DNA of 64,000 bases, taken from contig JBJCIZ010000239.1 in the NCBI GenBank assembly GCA_051294375.1, positions 3,051,476-3,115,475 on the forward strand, read 5' to 3'. Numbering within the stretch: the first letter of the stretch is position 1; each line of letters starts with the position of its first letter. This DNA comes from Paraspadella gotoi. Lineage: Eukaryota; Chaetognatha. The notes beneath the pieces were generated by a model that searched no databases, was not told the origin of the DNA, and was given only the letters and a program-made list of their open reading frames with translations. The translations under genes were made by a program, and so were the position numbers. Positions 37,501 to 47,152 of this stretch are shown here, piece by piece.

Positions 37501-39569
37501 GTAGAAATATCTTGAATCTAGATATTTTACGAACCGATACATCACAGCGAAATAGATTTGAATAGATAAATATTGTATATTGGTTGTACCAATTTCATAT
37601 ATTTACAACGGTTTGAAATTCACGGGTTGACTTTAAAATCATTGTACTCTTGCTAATTGTTTATGTGAAATTGGTTCAACCAATATAAAAATTATCCATT
37701 CATTTAATAAATGAGCTATCTTGTCCCTGACTTTGGACAGGCTTTGGTGGTTTAAGGCCTCCATCATGTACGAGATATGTAACATCGGTCAGCGTCCCAC
37801 CGTTTCTTCGACGGGCCCATCCGGCAAATGTTCCACCATGAGTTGAACCCCCAACTGTTCGTTGAGATTTTTTTCCGTCATCGTCACCGTGACAGACTCT
37901 CCTTCGCTCTTTTGTCGGAAGAAGACTTTGTCCGAACCTTCGACGAGGCAATCGGGCTCGATATTCGAAAATCCTTTCCCTGAGTTGATTTGGACGAAAA
38001 AGATTCATTATGAAGGAATTCATTTGTGATTTTAGATTTGCGGATTTGAGGGGACAGATATTTAATAAGGATATGTATATATAATATATATTGTAACCTT
38101 CATTAAATTTTTTTGCTAATGAGTTATCTTGCTTTCTGATAGTCGACAGGCACAAGCAAGACCAGTGGAAATGTAAATGTAAATCGCCGGGAAAAATATA
38201 ATTTTGAACGTGTGTGATGCCTGGGGTGTGAGGCATCTCGCGACAGCTGGCGCTCAGGGCTTTGGACCTGTAGTGACCACCCAATGTCTTTGGCGTGTTT
38301 ATGCCGACACCACCACACTTTAACCAGCGTGACCGTGAGGGGATTGAACCCGCAACTCACAGTTGGTGAATGAATACCTCGCTGTCCAAGCAAATGGGAC
38401 GAGCTGAGTTTCACCAAGCTATACGGAAGGCAAATTTAGGATTCGCCACAATAATATGATATGAAAAAAAATATATTTTTTTTACATTGCAAATAGTAGA
38501 AATAGGTATCTCATTCTTAAGTTTACTGCCAGTTATTTAAGAAGAGGATAAAAATAAAAATGATAAAAAGAATAAAGATATTATTAAAATTTCCATTAAA
38601 CCCTTTAAAAAGAAATAGTCATGCTAATTAATAATTATACTCCTTAACGTGATTGCGATGACGCTGGAAAAAAAAACCCCACTTGCTTTCAATCGAGACT
38701 AACATAGTTTATTAAATTTTAAATATTGATTTATTAACTCATTAAATAATTAAAATTAAAAGATGATAAACCTTCGACGGTGAAACATTCTTTGACGTCG
38801 TTTTTCTTGGAATTCTCGGCGAAGCTGAGCTCGATCCAAACGTCGTCTCGAAACGCGATGCGCTTGACCGGATACTGGCAAAATCTCTGCTTGCTCGGAC
38901 CAAGCAGATCGTCTTTGCTGCGGTACAAGAGACTGGAGGAGAGGAGGGGGGGAGGTGGGGAAGCTTATATATAAATAGGTGAATCGATTTAGAGAGAGAG
39001 AGAGAGAGTGACTAACTCCAGGTAAAAGGCTTCAAAATATTCTTTCTCTTTGTCGTTTTTTGTGCAGACGTCGACGTGTTTGTCGACGACTTGAGTTTGA
39101 TATCCGGCGATCGATTCGACGCTCCAAGTCCGAATCGGCGAAACCTGACAGGCGAGTTAATGATGATTAATTTTTGACAATTTTATTGCCATTTGTGAGG
39201 CATAAAATTTGGTTATTTGAATAATTAATTAAGTAATCAATTAGACTAATAATTAACTAAAAAAAAAAGATTTATAAATAATTAATTCGAAAAATGTTGA
39301 ATTAAAAGAACTAAAAAATAATAAAATAATTGATCAGACGATATTCAAGTTATTTAAAAATTAACTATATATAAATAAATATATAATTAACTTAATATAA
39401 AAATAAAAATAATTAAATAAATAATAACCTTCCGTGATTCGGCGATCGAGTTGAGAGGAAGAAGTAAAACTAAGATGAGAAAATGCGACAAAAATATAAA
39501 CGACGACGACGACGACAAATCCCTAGGCGTCCGACGATCGTCTTGGATGGACGGAGTAGGTGGCGCCAT
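34542..39569 (-). CDS. Ig-like type I membrane protein with acidic cytoplasmic tail, unrecognised, twelve exons
   Basis: Exons 39429-39569, 39017-39144, 38772-38932, 37801-37979, 37304-37459, 37094-37205, 36540-36792, 36122-36222, 35874-36040, 35307-35395, 35042-35219 and 34542-34943 sum to 688 aa, every junction in phase. A signal sequence is at about residues 24-43 (FIFLSHFLILVLLLP). The ectodomain has Cys-bearing beta-rich parts; at least two look Ig-like (LRLKCDHPN...GRYACSWDE; LEFSCSLPK...DISFTCR). The membrane helix is at about 412-434 (TTLIIIIVVIVVILVIIVVF) with a basic stop (CYRRNKRRYD). The 250-residue tail has an Asp/Glu run (VADDDDEDDDDDELEKK), Arg-rich segments, FKNELASALASRQR, tyrosine motifs (YEDVVF, DIVYSAV) and a C-terminal TSV that fits a class I PDZ ligand. 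A stop codon lies just past the exon 9 donor, so a short-tail isoform is possible. I do not recognise the family; adhesion or receptor function is inference. Confidence 0.75.
37573..37767. repeat. R1 repeat fragments in intron of Ig-like gene
   Basis: TATTGGTTGTACCAATTTCA at the lower end and, in the opposite orientation, GTGAAATTGGTTCAACCAAT from 37664, followed by GAGCTATCTTGTCCCTGACT and GGACAGGCTTTGGTGGTTTA. The two arms face each other, about 60 bp apart. Confidence 0.85.
38208..38431 (-). mobile_element. tRNA-derived SINE in intron of Ig-like gene
   Basis: On the minus strand the element starts CCTTCCGTATAGCTTGGTGA, whose ATAGCTTGGTGA part resembles a pol III A box. About 60 bp later comes GCGGGTTCAATCCCC, a near-perfect B box (GGTTCAATCCC, 38340-38350). 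The tRNA-like head is followed by a body (GGTGTCGGCATAAACACGCC, AAGCCCTGAGCGCCAGCTGT, GCCTCACACCCCAGGCATCA). The body recurs at 57541-57663, which shows it is dispersed. It sits between exons 3 and 4 of the Ig-like gene in sense orientation. No poly(A) tail is clear. Confidence 0.75.
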
Positions 39570-39800
39570 GGTCGAGGAAAGTTTTTTAAAAATTTACGAT
39601 TATGTTCAGATTTTTTGTCAATATTTCACAGATAAATTACGTAGAGTCACATTCACAATCGGTAGTTTAAGAGTTGCCGCCCTTAAAAAAAATGCATTTT
39701 CAAAAAATAGTATGTAATATGGTTTATAGCAATAATTATCATTATGATTCATAGTTTTATATGATCTCATCGACGTCTCCTCTTCCTTTTTTCATCTTCT

Positions 39801-42800
39801 TCAAAACTTTTTCCCAAAGAACCGTTCGTACTCGGCCACTTTCTCGGCGACCGGCGCCGGAATTCCTTCCTCCATCTCGACGAACACGGCGTCGCCGACG
39901 CGGACGGCGCCATCGACGTCGACGCCGAGATAAGAGCCGAGGACGGGAGCGGCGCCCCAACCGGGGAGGCAGCGGTGGCGGATGAGGGTAGGGTAAGGCT
40001 CTGGAAGGGTGAGGAAAAGCTGAACATAGTGTCGTCGATGAATTTATATATGAAATTGGTACAACCAATATAAAAATTATCCATTCATTTAATAAATAAG
40101 CTATCTTGCTATATTTGTTTTATTGATATTAAGTATCATACATATGCAAAGTAAAATAAGTATAGAAAGAAGTGTTAGCAAGTAAGTATTACAATGGATA
40201 TAATACAACAGAACATCATTCTATGAGAGATGAAAGTATAAAAAAACCGATAACTTCATTCTGTGCTATCCCAATAATTTTTTCTATGTGATAATGTTAG
40301 ACTACATTTAGGTTGTTAAATGTTCATGGCTTTGCACAAGATATGAGAATACTTGTATATGAATTTGGTACAACTAATATAAAAATTATACCTTCATTTA
40401 ATAAATAAGCTTGCCCCTTACTTTGGACAGATCCCTGCGAGCTTTCAAATATTTATATATATTATATATATTATATATTATTATATTTATATATTATATA
40501 TTATATATTTATATTTTTTTAACCATAACTTCTATCTAACATTATACCTTTAACAGCTTTTACTGTTACCTTAACGGTTAACCCAATCCATTTCCGCAAC
40601 CCTAATTCCTCACCTCTGTCCGCTCGATACTTTCCCGTCTCCGGGTCGACTGTGGTGATGGTGCAGCGTAGACAGGGCGCGGTCCTCCGCAGCTTGACAG
40701 CGTGGGTGAGCTCGGCGCAGGGGACCGCAGCGCCGCGAACCAGCCCATCTTAGGGTAAGGATGGGGATCGGGGAATGTAATAAACGATGAATTGATAACA
40801 AAGAGAGATGGGAAAATAAGAAAACATTTTTTTTTATTTGCGTGAACAACGCGATTTGAGGAAAAAAAAAATAAAGAAAAAGATAAAAGGTTAAAAAATT
40901 TGCATATTATGAAATTGGTACAACCAATATAAAAATTATCCATTCATTTAATAAATAAGCTATCTTGTCCCTGACTTTGGACAGGCTTTGGTGGTTTAAG
41001 GCCTCCATCACACTTACAAGATAATAACATAGCAGGTTTCTGCAAGCTTTCAATCAAGACTCTCTCACAGTCTTATTTATTCACTCCCAGTGAACCTGGC
41101 TTCCCTATCAATGATTATGTTATTTATGAGAGTTTTCAATCCTTTAAAATCTAAAATAAATGAACTATTAAATTTCTAACAATAATTTTTTTTATTAATA
41201 GATTAACAAAAATTCATTATTGTTTAGTCTTTGATATTAATTATAATATAATCTAGGGACAAAAAAACTTTTTTTATGGTTTACAACGACGATATAATTT
41301 TTTTTACATGAAAACGGACATGTTTCGACTAATTGTTAGTCTTCGTGAGCGTAAATCAAGTTGTGGCCTTAAGTTCCTCAAACTATTTTTCACAATTTTT
41401 ACTCCACACATAATTTGAACTGTTACGGCCTCGAGTCTTGACTCGTCTTTTGCGAGAGTCCGGACTCACCGTGACCGGACGAGATCCAGATTTCCTTCCA
41501 GTTGTCTTCGTCGTAGGCGTGGCCCGAGTCGACGACGAGATTGGGACGAAAGTTGATCATGTCGACGCCTTTGGAGGATGCGGAGAGGTTCGACTCGCCC
41601 GGAGCGGAAGATTCTGGTGAGAAGGGCAAGGGTTGGCAATGTTGCAAAAGTGGCCAAGGGACCGAAACGAGAATATAAAAACCAAATTCCTTTGCTTTTC
41701 AAATTTCGTTTCCTTAATTTTGCATTAAAATGAATGTTATCACTTAGAGAAAACAAAGTTTAATTCGTCACAAACAACGATATTTTTTTATAGAATTTTG
41801 GTGAGACATGTTTCGACTCTTATTTTTAATCAGCGCTGGTGTCGAATAGTCGAAAAAATTCTATTCTTTGTTTTAACTTTGTTTTCTCTAAATTCAAAAC
41901 GCAATGCAAAGAAAGTCGAAACACAAAATTAGCGCCTACAGCCCTAAAGCCCTACAGCCCTACAGCCCTACAGCCCTAAAGCCCTAAAGCCCTACAGCCC
42001 TACAGCCCTACAGCCCTACAGCCCAACATCGTTAACGTCTACCAATTTTGCCGCCATGTTTTTCTAGGATGAGGCGATTAAGATCGGCCAACGAAGCTTC
42101 GTTCATGAGCTGAGAGACCCAAAAAAAGATTTTTTAAACAATACTTGTTACATTATGCTATGTACCATTTTTGTCAAACCTGCAACGGCGCGATGGCCTG
42201 AAAAGCCACGAGGTCAGATGTCTTAGCTTTTCCTAGAAATCCGCCGGACGTTGGTTCGTCGTCGGGTCGGCGAAGAGCGAAATCGCCTGGTTTGGCCACC
42301 AGGCGGTATTGCGGGGATTCTGACGAATTCAAAATCCAATCGTTGATTTATTAATTATCTATAATTAATTAATAATTAATTGCCTCTCCAAAAATTAACG
42401 ATTGATTATCTCAGCCATTAATTGACGATTGAATGATTGTCTCTAGAAAGAATAACGAGTGATTGATTGACTTAAGAACGAGCGAGGATTTCATCCCATG
42501 TGATTGCTTTATTTCCTAGGGTGTGCCAAATTTCTCAAGTTTTATACATCTTACACAATTGGGGTAGTTCCCCCCCCCCAAAAAAAAAAGAATTTCCACC
42601 GGCGCTTGAAGGATTTTTGGCACACCTTGCACATCATAATTCATTGCGTCTAAACTATGAGAGATTTTAACGTTCTCTCTCATCATGATTGCCTTTGTCG
42701 CATCCGACGACTTGATTGATCCAATCGTCCAACTCTTTTGAGCTTTCGATCGCCGGCGTCGTCGTCAGGGTCTGGAAAGCGATTTGTGGCTTCGTTGTAA

Positions 42801-44248
42801 TCGTCGTCGTCGTCGTCGAGTCATCTCGGCTCGACGCTCCGGACACGGGAAGAACTGGAAGCTGGATTGAAGACGCGTTGGGCGCCGTAAGAAGGATGCA
42901 AAGATCGCCTGCAGATAAAAATTTAAATCACTGTTTTCTACTAACAATAAACTTGTTGAATTCTATGAACATATGAACAATTGTTCAATGAACAAGCCTT
43001 GCCTTGGCTTGCCTCCTGGCAACTCATTGAAGGAAGCCGGGTACTTATGTAGTTAAAAACATGCTATGTTATGCTATGTTATGCTATGTTATTATATTGT
43101 AGTAGGGATTGAGGTCTTAACCCACAATAGCCTAACGAAGTCAGTAGGATAACTTTTACTCCAGTTGTACAAAGTTTATCGCATATTAAAACAGTGGAGA
43201 TCCTGAGTATTATTATATAAGAAAGAAAATAAAATCGCCAGACGAATTCTTTAGAAATTCCATTGCCCAATAAGAAATTATTTTGAATTCCTTTTTTGTA
43301 TTGTTTTGTTTACCAACGTAACCAAAGTTTCTCTCTCTAAAAAAAATGAATGCCACTTTTTGTACAATTAGCCAATTCGATTCCATTCGTTTTTCTGATT
43401 TCAATAAATCGATTCGTCTCATTTTGTTCGCCATTTTTATCTCGACCACCTCCACTTGGTGGCAGCGGTGGGACTCAAACCCACGCCTCCGAAGAGAATT
43501 ATCAAAGAAGTAACGTAACATTTCTTAACTGTTGGAATTGTAATGGAAGACCAAACACACGCTCTCTCTCCCATTGGTTTACGCACAGCAAGAGTCGCGA
43601 CTCAAAATTAGCAATAAATTCGCGATAAATTTCACCACCTGCGGCTTGAAAATTTCCCACGACTTCCTCGCCGGCGGCATCGAGAAATTTCGGGGAAATT
43701 CGAATGTAGTTTTGTTGATATTTCAAGTGGATGATTTGATCCGAGGATGTTTCGAGGATGGCCCAGTGGCGATCACGAATGGGGGACGTTTCGTGGAGAC
43801 GTATTCCATCTCTGAATNNNNNNNNNNATGAATGCATGAATGAATGAATAAAGTCAGAAAAAACTCAAATAATTAAATAAATAAAACGAAATTATATCTA
43901 TCGAAAAGAACCGTTCCAATATGATATTAGTAAAAAATAAATTTTCATATAACTATGGTATATAAACGGAAAAAGAAAAAAGTTAAAATATGTAGGAAAC
44001 GGCCTTACTTACTTGCTTAGGTAAGCATCCTGTACAGAAACGCCGTTGCAAGCTTTGACGGGAAACACGAAGAGTCTAGTCACTCGACCGACGAAGGTCA
44101 ATTTTCGGGCGCGACCTAATCGAGGCCACGCCCACAAGGCGGAGGAGGAGGAGGAGGGGGAGAGAAAAAATTTCCGCAGGAGGTGAGCGAAGAAAGCGAA
44201 GAGGAGAACGCCGCCGCCGACGCGTCCAACGACGCCGCGAGATGGCAT
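39801..44248 (-). CDS. Mitochondrial amidoxime-reducing component-like MOSC protein, eight exons
   Basis: Molybdenum-cofactor enzyme of the mARC/MOSC family; mARC in the outer mitochondrial membrane reduces N-hydroxylated compounds with cytochrome b5. Exons 44013-44248, 43639-43811, 42693-42908, 42180-42319, 42043-42109, 41470-41613, 40614-40748 and 39801-40000 total 436 aa, all in phase. The N-terminus has a hydrophobic anchor (GGGVLLFAFFAHLLRKFF). The beta-barrel domain starts with VTRLFVFPVKACNGVSVQDA and IRDRHWAILE. Then come YRLVAKPGD, FQAIAPLQLMNEASLADLNR and INFRPNLVVDSGHAYDEDNW. The Mo-ligand Cys is expected in APCLRCTITTVDPETG (human: ACSRCILTTVDPDTG). The end is LGVDVDGAVRVGDAVFVEM. 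The exon 2 acceptor abuts a 10-N gap. Intron 3 appears to use a GC donor. An Asp/Ser/Thr-rich insert in exon 3 (SRDDSTTTTTITT) is not usual. Confidence 0.9.
40050..40110. repeat. R1 arm fragment
   Basis: TGAAATTGGTACAACCAATA and the following ATTATCCATTCATTTAATAA up to CTATCTTGC. It lies in the last intron of the mARC-like gene, about 50 bp from the acceptor of the last exon. Confidence 0.9.
40359..40450. repeat. R1 fragment with internal deletion
   Basis: ATGAATTTGGTACAACTAAT starts the arm; TACTTTGGACAGATCCCTGC then joins the arm directly to CGAGCTTTCAA of the core, so part is deleted. An (AT)-rich run of TATATT repeats follows at about 40451-40515. All lies in the last intron of the mARC-like gene. 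Confidence 0.8.
40909..41120. repeat. R1 repeat in mARC-like gene intron
   Basis: One arm (ATGAAATTGGTACAACCAAT) followed by GGCCTCCATCACACTTACAA and the first half of the core (AGCTTTCAATCAAGACTCTC, ACCTGGCTTCCCTATCAATG). It is truncated before the second half. Confidence 0.9.
41939..42026. repeat. 9-bp minisatellite (GCCCTACAG)n
   Basis: About nine tandem copies of a 9-mer that alternates between GCCCTACAG and GCCCTAAAG on the plus strand. It lies in intron 5 of the mARC-like gene, ending about 17 bp from the splice donor of exon 5 (42043). Confidence 0.95.
43459..43500 (-). pseudogene. 3' half of a tRNA-Leu-like sequence
   Basis: On the minus strand: TTCTCTTCGGAGGCGTGGGT then TTGAGTCCCACCGCTGCCACC. 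This matches the variable arm (TCTTCGG), T arm (GTGGG-TTTGAGT-CCCAC) and 3' acceptor strand of animal tRNA-Leu. The 5' half (acceptor 5' strand, D arm, anticodon) is not present upstream. It lies in intron 2 of the mARC-like gene, so it is a fragment or the remnant of a tRNA-derived element. Confidence 0.7.
43818..43827. other. Assembly gap (10 N)
   Basis: Ten N bases immediately upstream (in transcript direction) of the acceptor of exon 2 of the mARC-like gene. Confidence 0.99.
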
Positions 44249-45574
44249 TGTCGGTGCCTTCGTTCGAGAAAAAAAAAACGGAAAGAAAAAGGAAATGAAA
44301 AAAAAATTATGAACGATAATTTCAAGGTGTTGCACCGCATTGAATTTAATGATTTTGAGGTTGGCACAGAATATTAGTCTTCAGCCCACTTAGCGCCTTA
44401 GAATTTTCTTTATTTTTCTGTTGCTCGCGAGACAATGGAGGTCGGTCTGTCGATCGGTTGACCTTTGCGCATATTTTTTCACCACGTGAGGAGAAACGGC
44501 GAAGTAACTTAGAATTGTCGTCCCTTAATTCCGTACAATCTTCCTTTCATCTCTTTCTTACCAATTGTTTAAGATGTAATATTTAATTACTAAAAGGAGT
44601 CGATAATATTAACGTACGTACGTAACATTTAAAATTGGTTGAATTTGCTCGACGGGAGCGAGTCGTGTCTTTGTTGATTGACAAGAGATTTCAATTTTAT
44701 TTCAACTTTTCGCACTTTTATTATTTAAATTTATATCATCAATTATATATTGAATATTAAGAGCAAGGGTAAGGTTAAAAAAAAAATTGGATAGTTTAAT
44801 TGGTGTTGTATCGTATTCTATTTTCTTCGACAAAATATATTAAAGAGGAATAATTATAAGACTACAATATGTAAATGAGTTTTAGTTTCGGCCTATAAGG
44901 TATGGTTGAACCACATACATTTAAATGTAAAAATATCGAGTAAGTCACTTTAAAAAATACTTGAGACTCACCTTGTACATTCTAAGTTGTTGTACAATGT
45001 ACAATGCACATATGTTTCAGCAGAAGGTCAATGTACAAAGAATTCCTTCCACCTTAATTCTTAGTTTTTTCATATTTTCATATTTTATTTTCCGCTTTGG
45101 TTTCATGTTAAAATCTTTGTCTACTTACTTATATGATATTTGCGTAGTCAAGTAATCAACTCGAGATGCGCTCACGCGAAAAAAAAGTGCTCTTGCACAA
45201 CAACTTAGAATTACTAATTTAATTACAATTCAGTACACTTTTTGAATCCTGAGACGAAAAAAAAAACGGTTTCAAAATTTATAAATTTTATTGGCGACTC
45301 ATTTTTTCTGTCAGTCAAGTTTCTTATTTTCTCAATTCGATTAAACCAGTGGCTGCGCCGTTTACTTGTACAAAGTAATTTGTGCTGAAATTGTATAGGA
45401 TTTCACGTTTTTCCACGAACTTCCTTTATAGTCCACAACTCTTTCCATTTGGAATTTAAAAAAATTAAAATCAACTCAAGTTAATTTGAAATAAAATTTT
45501 TAACTTTAGGAAAGAAACGATTTAATGATTTCGTGTCCAGTATCTTGTGATTTGACGCTAGTACGGATAATATA
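44220..45574. repeat. Duplicated block, copy 1 (mARC-like gene 5' region)
   Basis: From ACGCGTCCAACGACGCC to GCTAGTACGGATAATAT this block is repeated at 45972-47152 with small differences. Copy 1 includes the true start codon and first codons of the mARC-like gene and about 1.3 kb upstream. It has a stretch of about 175 bp (about 44410-44583) that copy 2 lacks. Confidence 0.93.

Positions 45575-45576
<2 letters not shown>

Positions 45577-45662
<86 letters not shown>
45577..45662. repeat. (TA)n microsatellite
   Basis: Long TA dinucleotide run with occasional TATG interruptions. It sits exactly where copy 1 of the duplicated block stops matching copy 2. Confidence 0.97.
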
Positions 45663-45663
45663 T

Positions 45664-45946
45664 GTAAGAGTGATGGAGGCCTTAAACCACCAAAGCCTGT
45701 CCAAAGTCAGGGCAAGATAGCTTATTTATTAAATGAATGGATAATTTTTATATTGGTTGTACCAATTTCATAAAATTCAGCTCCTTGTATTTTGATGCTA
45801 GTGCGGAGTACAATAAGTATTCCCCGATCTAATACTTAAGGGAGTGGTCTTTCATACAATTGAAACATTCTTTGAAATATTATACCACTTCATTGATAGG
45901 GAAGCCAGGTACTCTGGGAGTGAATAAACGAGACTGTGAGAGAGTC
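45664..45946. repeat. R1 repeat adjoining a gap
   Basis: TGTAAGAGTGATGGAGGCCT, then AAAGCCTGTCCAAAGTCAGG, TTGGTTGTACCAATTTCATA and most of the core (TAGTGCGGAGTACAATAAGT, CATTGATAGGGAAGCCAGGT) up to the N run. Orientation is opposite to the copy at 57083. Confidence 0.92.
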
Positions 45947-45971
45947 NNNNNNNNNNNNNNNNNNNNNNNNN
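45947..45971. other. Assembly gap (25 N)
   Basis: Twenty-five N bases between an R1 repeat and copy 2 of the duplicated block. Confidence 0.99.
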
Positions 45972-47152
45972 ACGCGTCCAACGACGCCGCGAGATGGCAT
46001 TGTCGGTGCCTACGTTCCAGAAAAAAAAAACGGAAAGAAAAAGGAAATGAAAAAAAAATTATGAACGATAATTTCAAGGTGTTGCACCACATTGAATTTA
46101 ATGATTTTGAGGTTGGCACAGAATATTAGTCTTCAGCCCACTTAGCGCCTTAGAATTTTCTAAATTAATTACTAAAAGGAGTCGATACTATTAACGTACG
46201 TACGTAAAATTTAAAATTGGTTGAATTTGCTCGACGGGAGCGAGTCATGTCTTTGTTGATTGACAAGAGATTTCAATTTTATTTCAACTTTTCGCACTTT
46301 TATTATTTAAATTTATATCATCAATTATATATTGAATATTAAGAGCAAGGGTAAGGATTCAAAATAAATTTTGGATAGTTTAATTGGTGTTGTATCGTAT
46401 TCCATTTTCTTCGATAAAATATTTTGATAAGGAATAATTATATTTTAAGTCCGTAAGACTACAATATGTAAATGAGTTTTAGTTGCGGCCTATAAGGTAT
46501 TGTTGAACCACATACATTTAAATGCAAAAATATCGAGTAAGTCACTTGAGACTCACCTTGTACATTCTAAGTTGTTGTACAATGTACAATGCACATATGT
46601 TTCAGCAGAAGGTCAATGTACAAAGAATTCCTTCCACCTTAATTCTTAGTTTTTTCATATTTTCATATTTTATTTTCCGCTTTGGTTTCATGTTAAAATC
46701 TTTGTCTACTTACTTATATGATATTTGCGTAGTCAGTAATCAACTCGAGATGCGCTCACGCGAAAAAAAAGTGCTCTTGCACAACAACTTAGAATTACTA
46801 ATTTAATTACAATTCAGTACACTTTTTGAATCCTGAGACGAAAAAAAAAACGGTTTCAAAATTTATAAATTTTATTGGCGACTCATTTTTTCTGTCAGTC
46901 AAGTTTCTTATTTTCTCAATTCGATTAAACCAGTGGCTGCGCCGTTTACTTGTACAAAGTAATTTGTGCTGAAATTGTATAGGATTTCACGTTTTTCCAC
47001 GAACTTCCTTTATAGTCCACAACTCTTTCCATTTGGAATTTAAAAAATTAAAATTAACTCAAGTTAATTTGAAATAAAAAACTTTTAGGAAAGAAACGAT
47101 TTAATGATTTCGTGTCCAGTATCTTGTGATTTGACGCTAGTACGGATAATAT
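45972..47152. repeat. Duplicated block, copy 2, with fragment of mARC-like exon 1
   Basis: Begins right after the gap with the same ACGCGTCCAACGACGCC and carries a second copy of the start codon (minus strand 46000-45998) and about nine codons. Differences from copy 1 include several substitutions, a missing stretch of about 175 bp, and a short extra TTTTAAGTCCGTAAG-type insertion near 46445. Coding is cut by the gap, so it is at best a gene fragment. Confidence 0.92.

Noticed and set aside
40018-40084. Several open frames starting MDNFYIGCTNFI (also near 40.9, 53.0, 57.6 and 62.2 kb)
   Set aside because: All are translations of the R1 arm, not genes; the shared N-terminus comes from the repeat.
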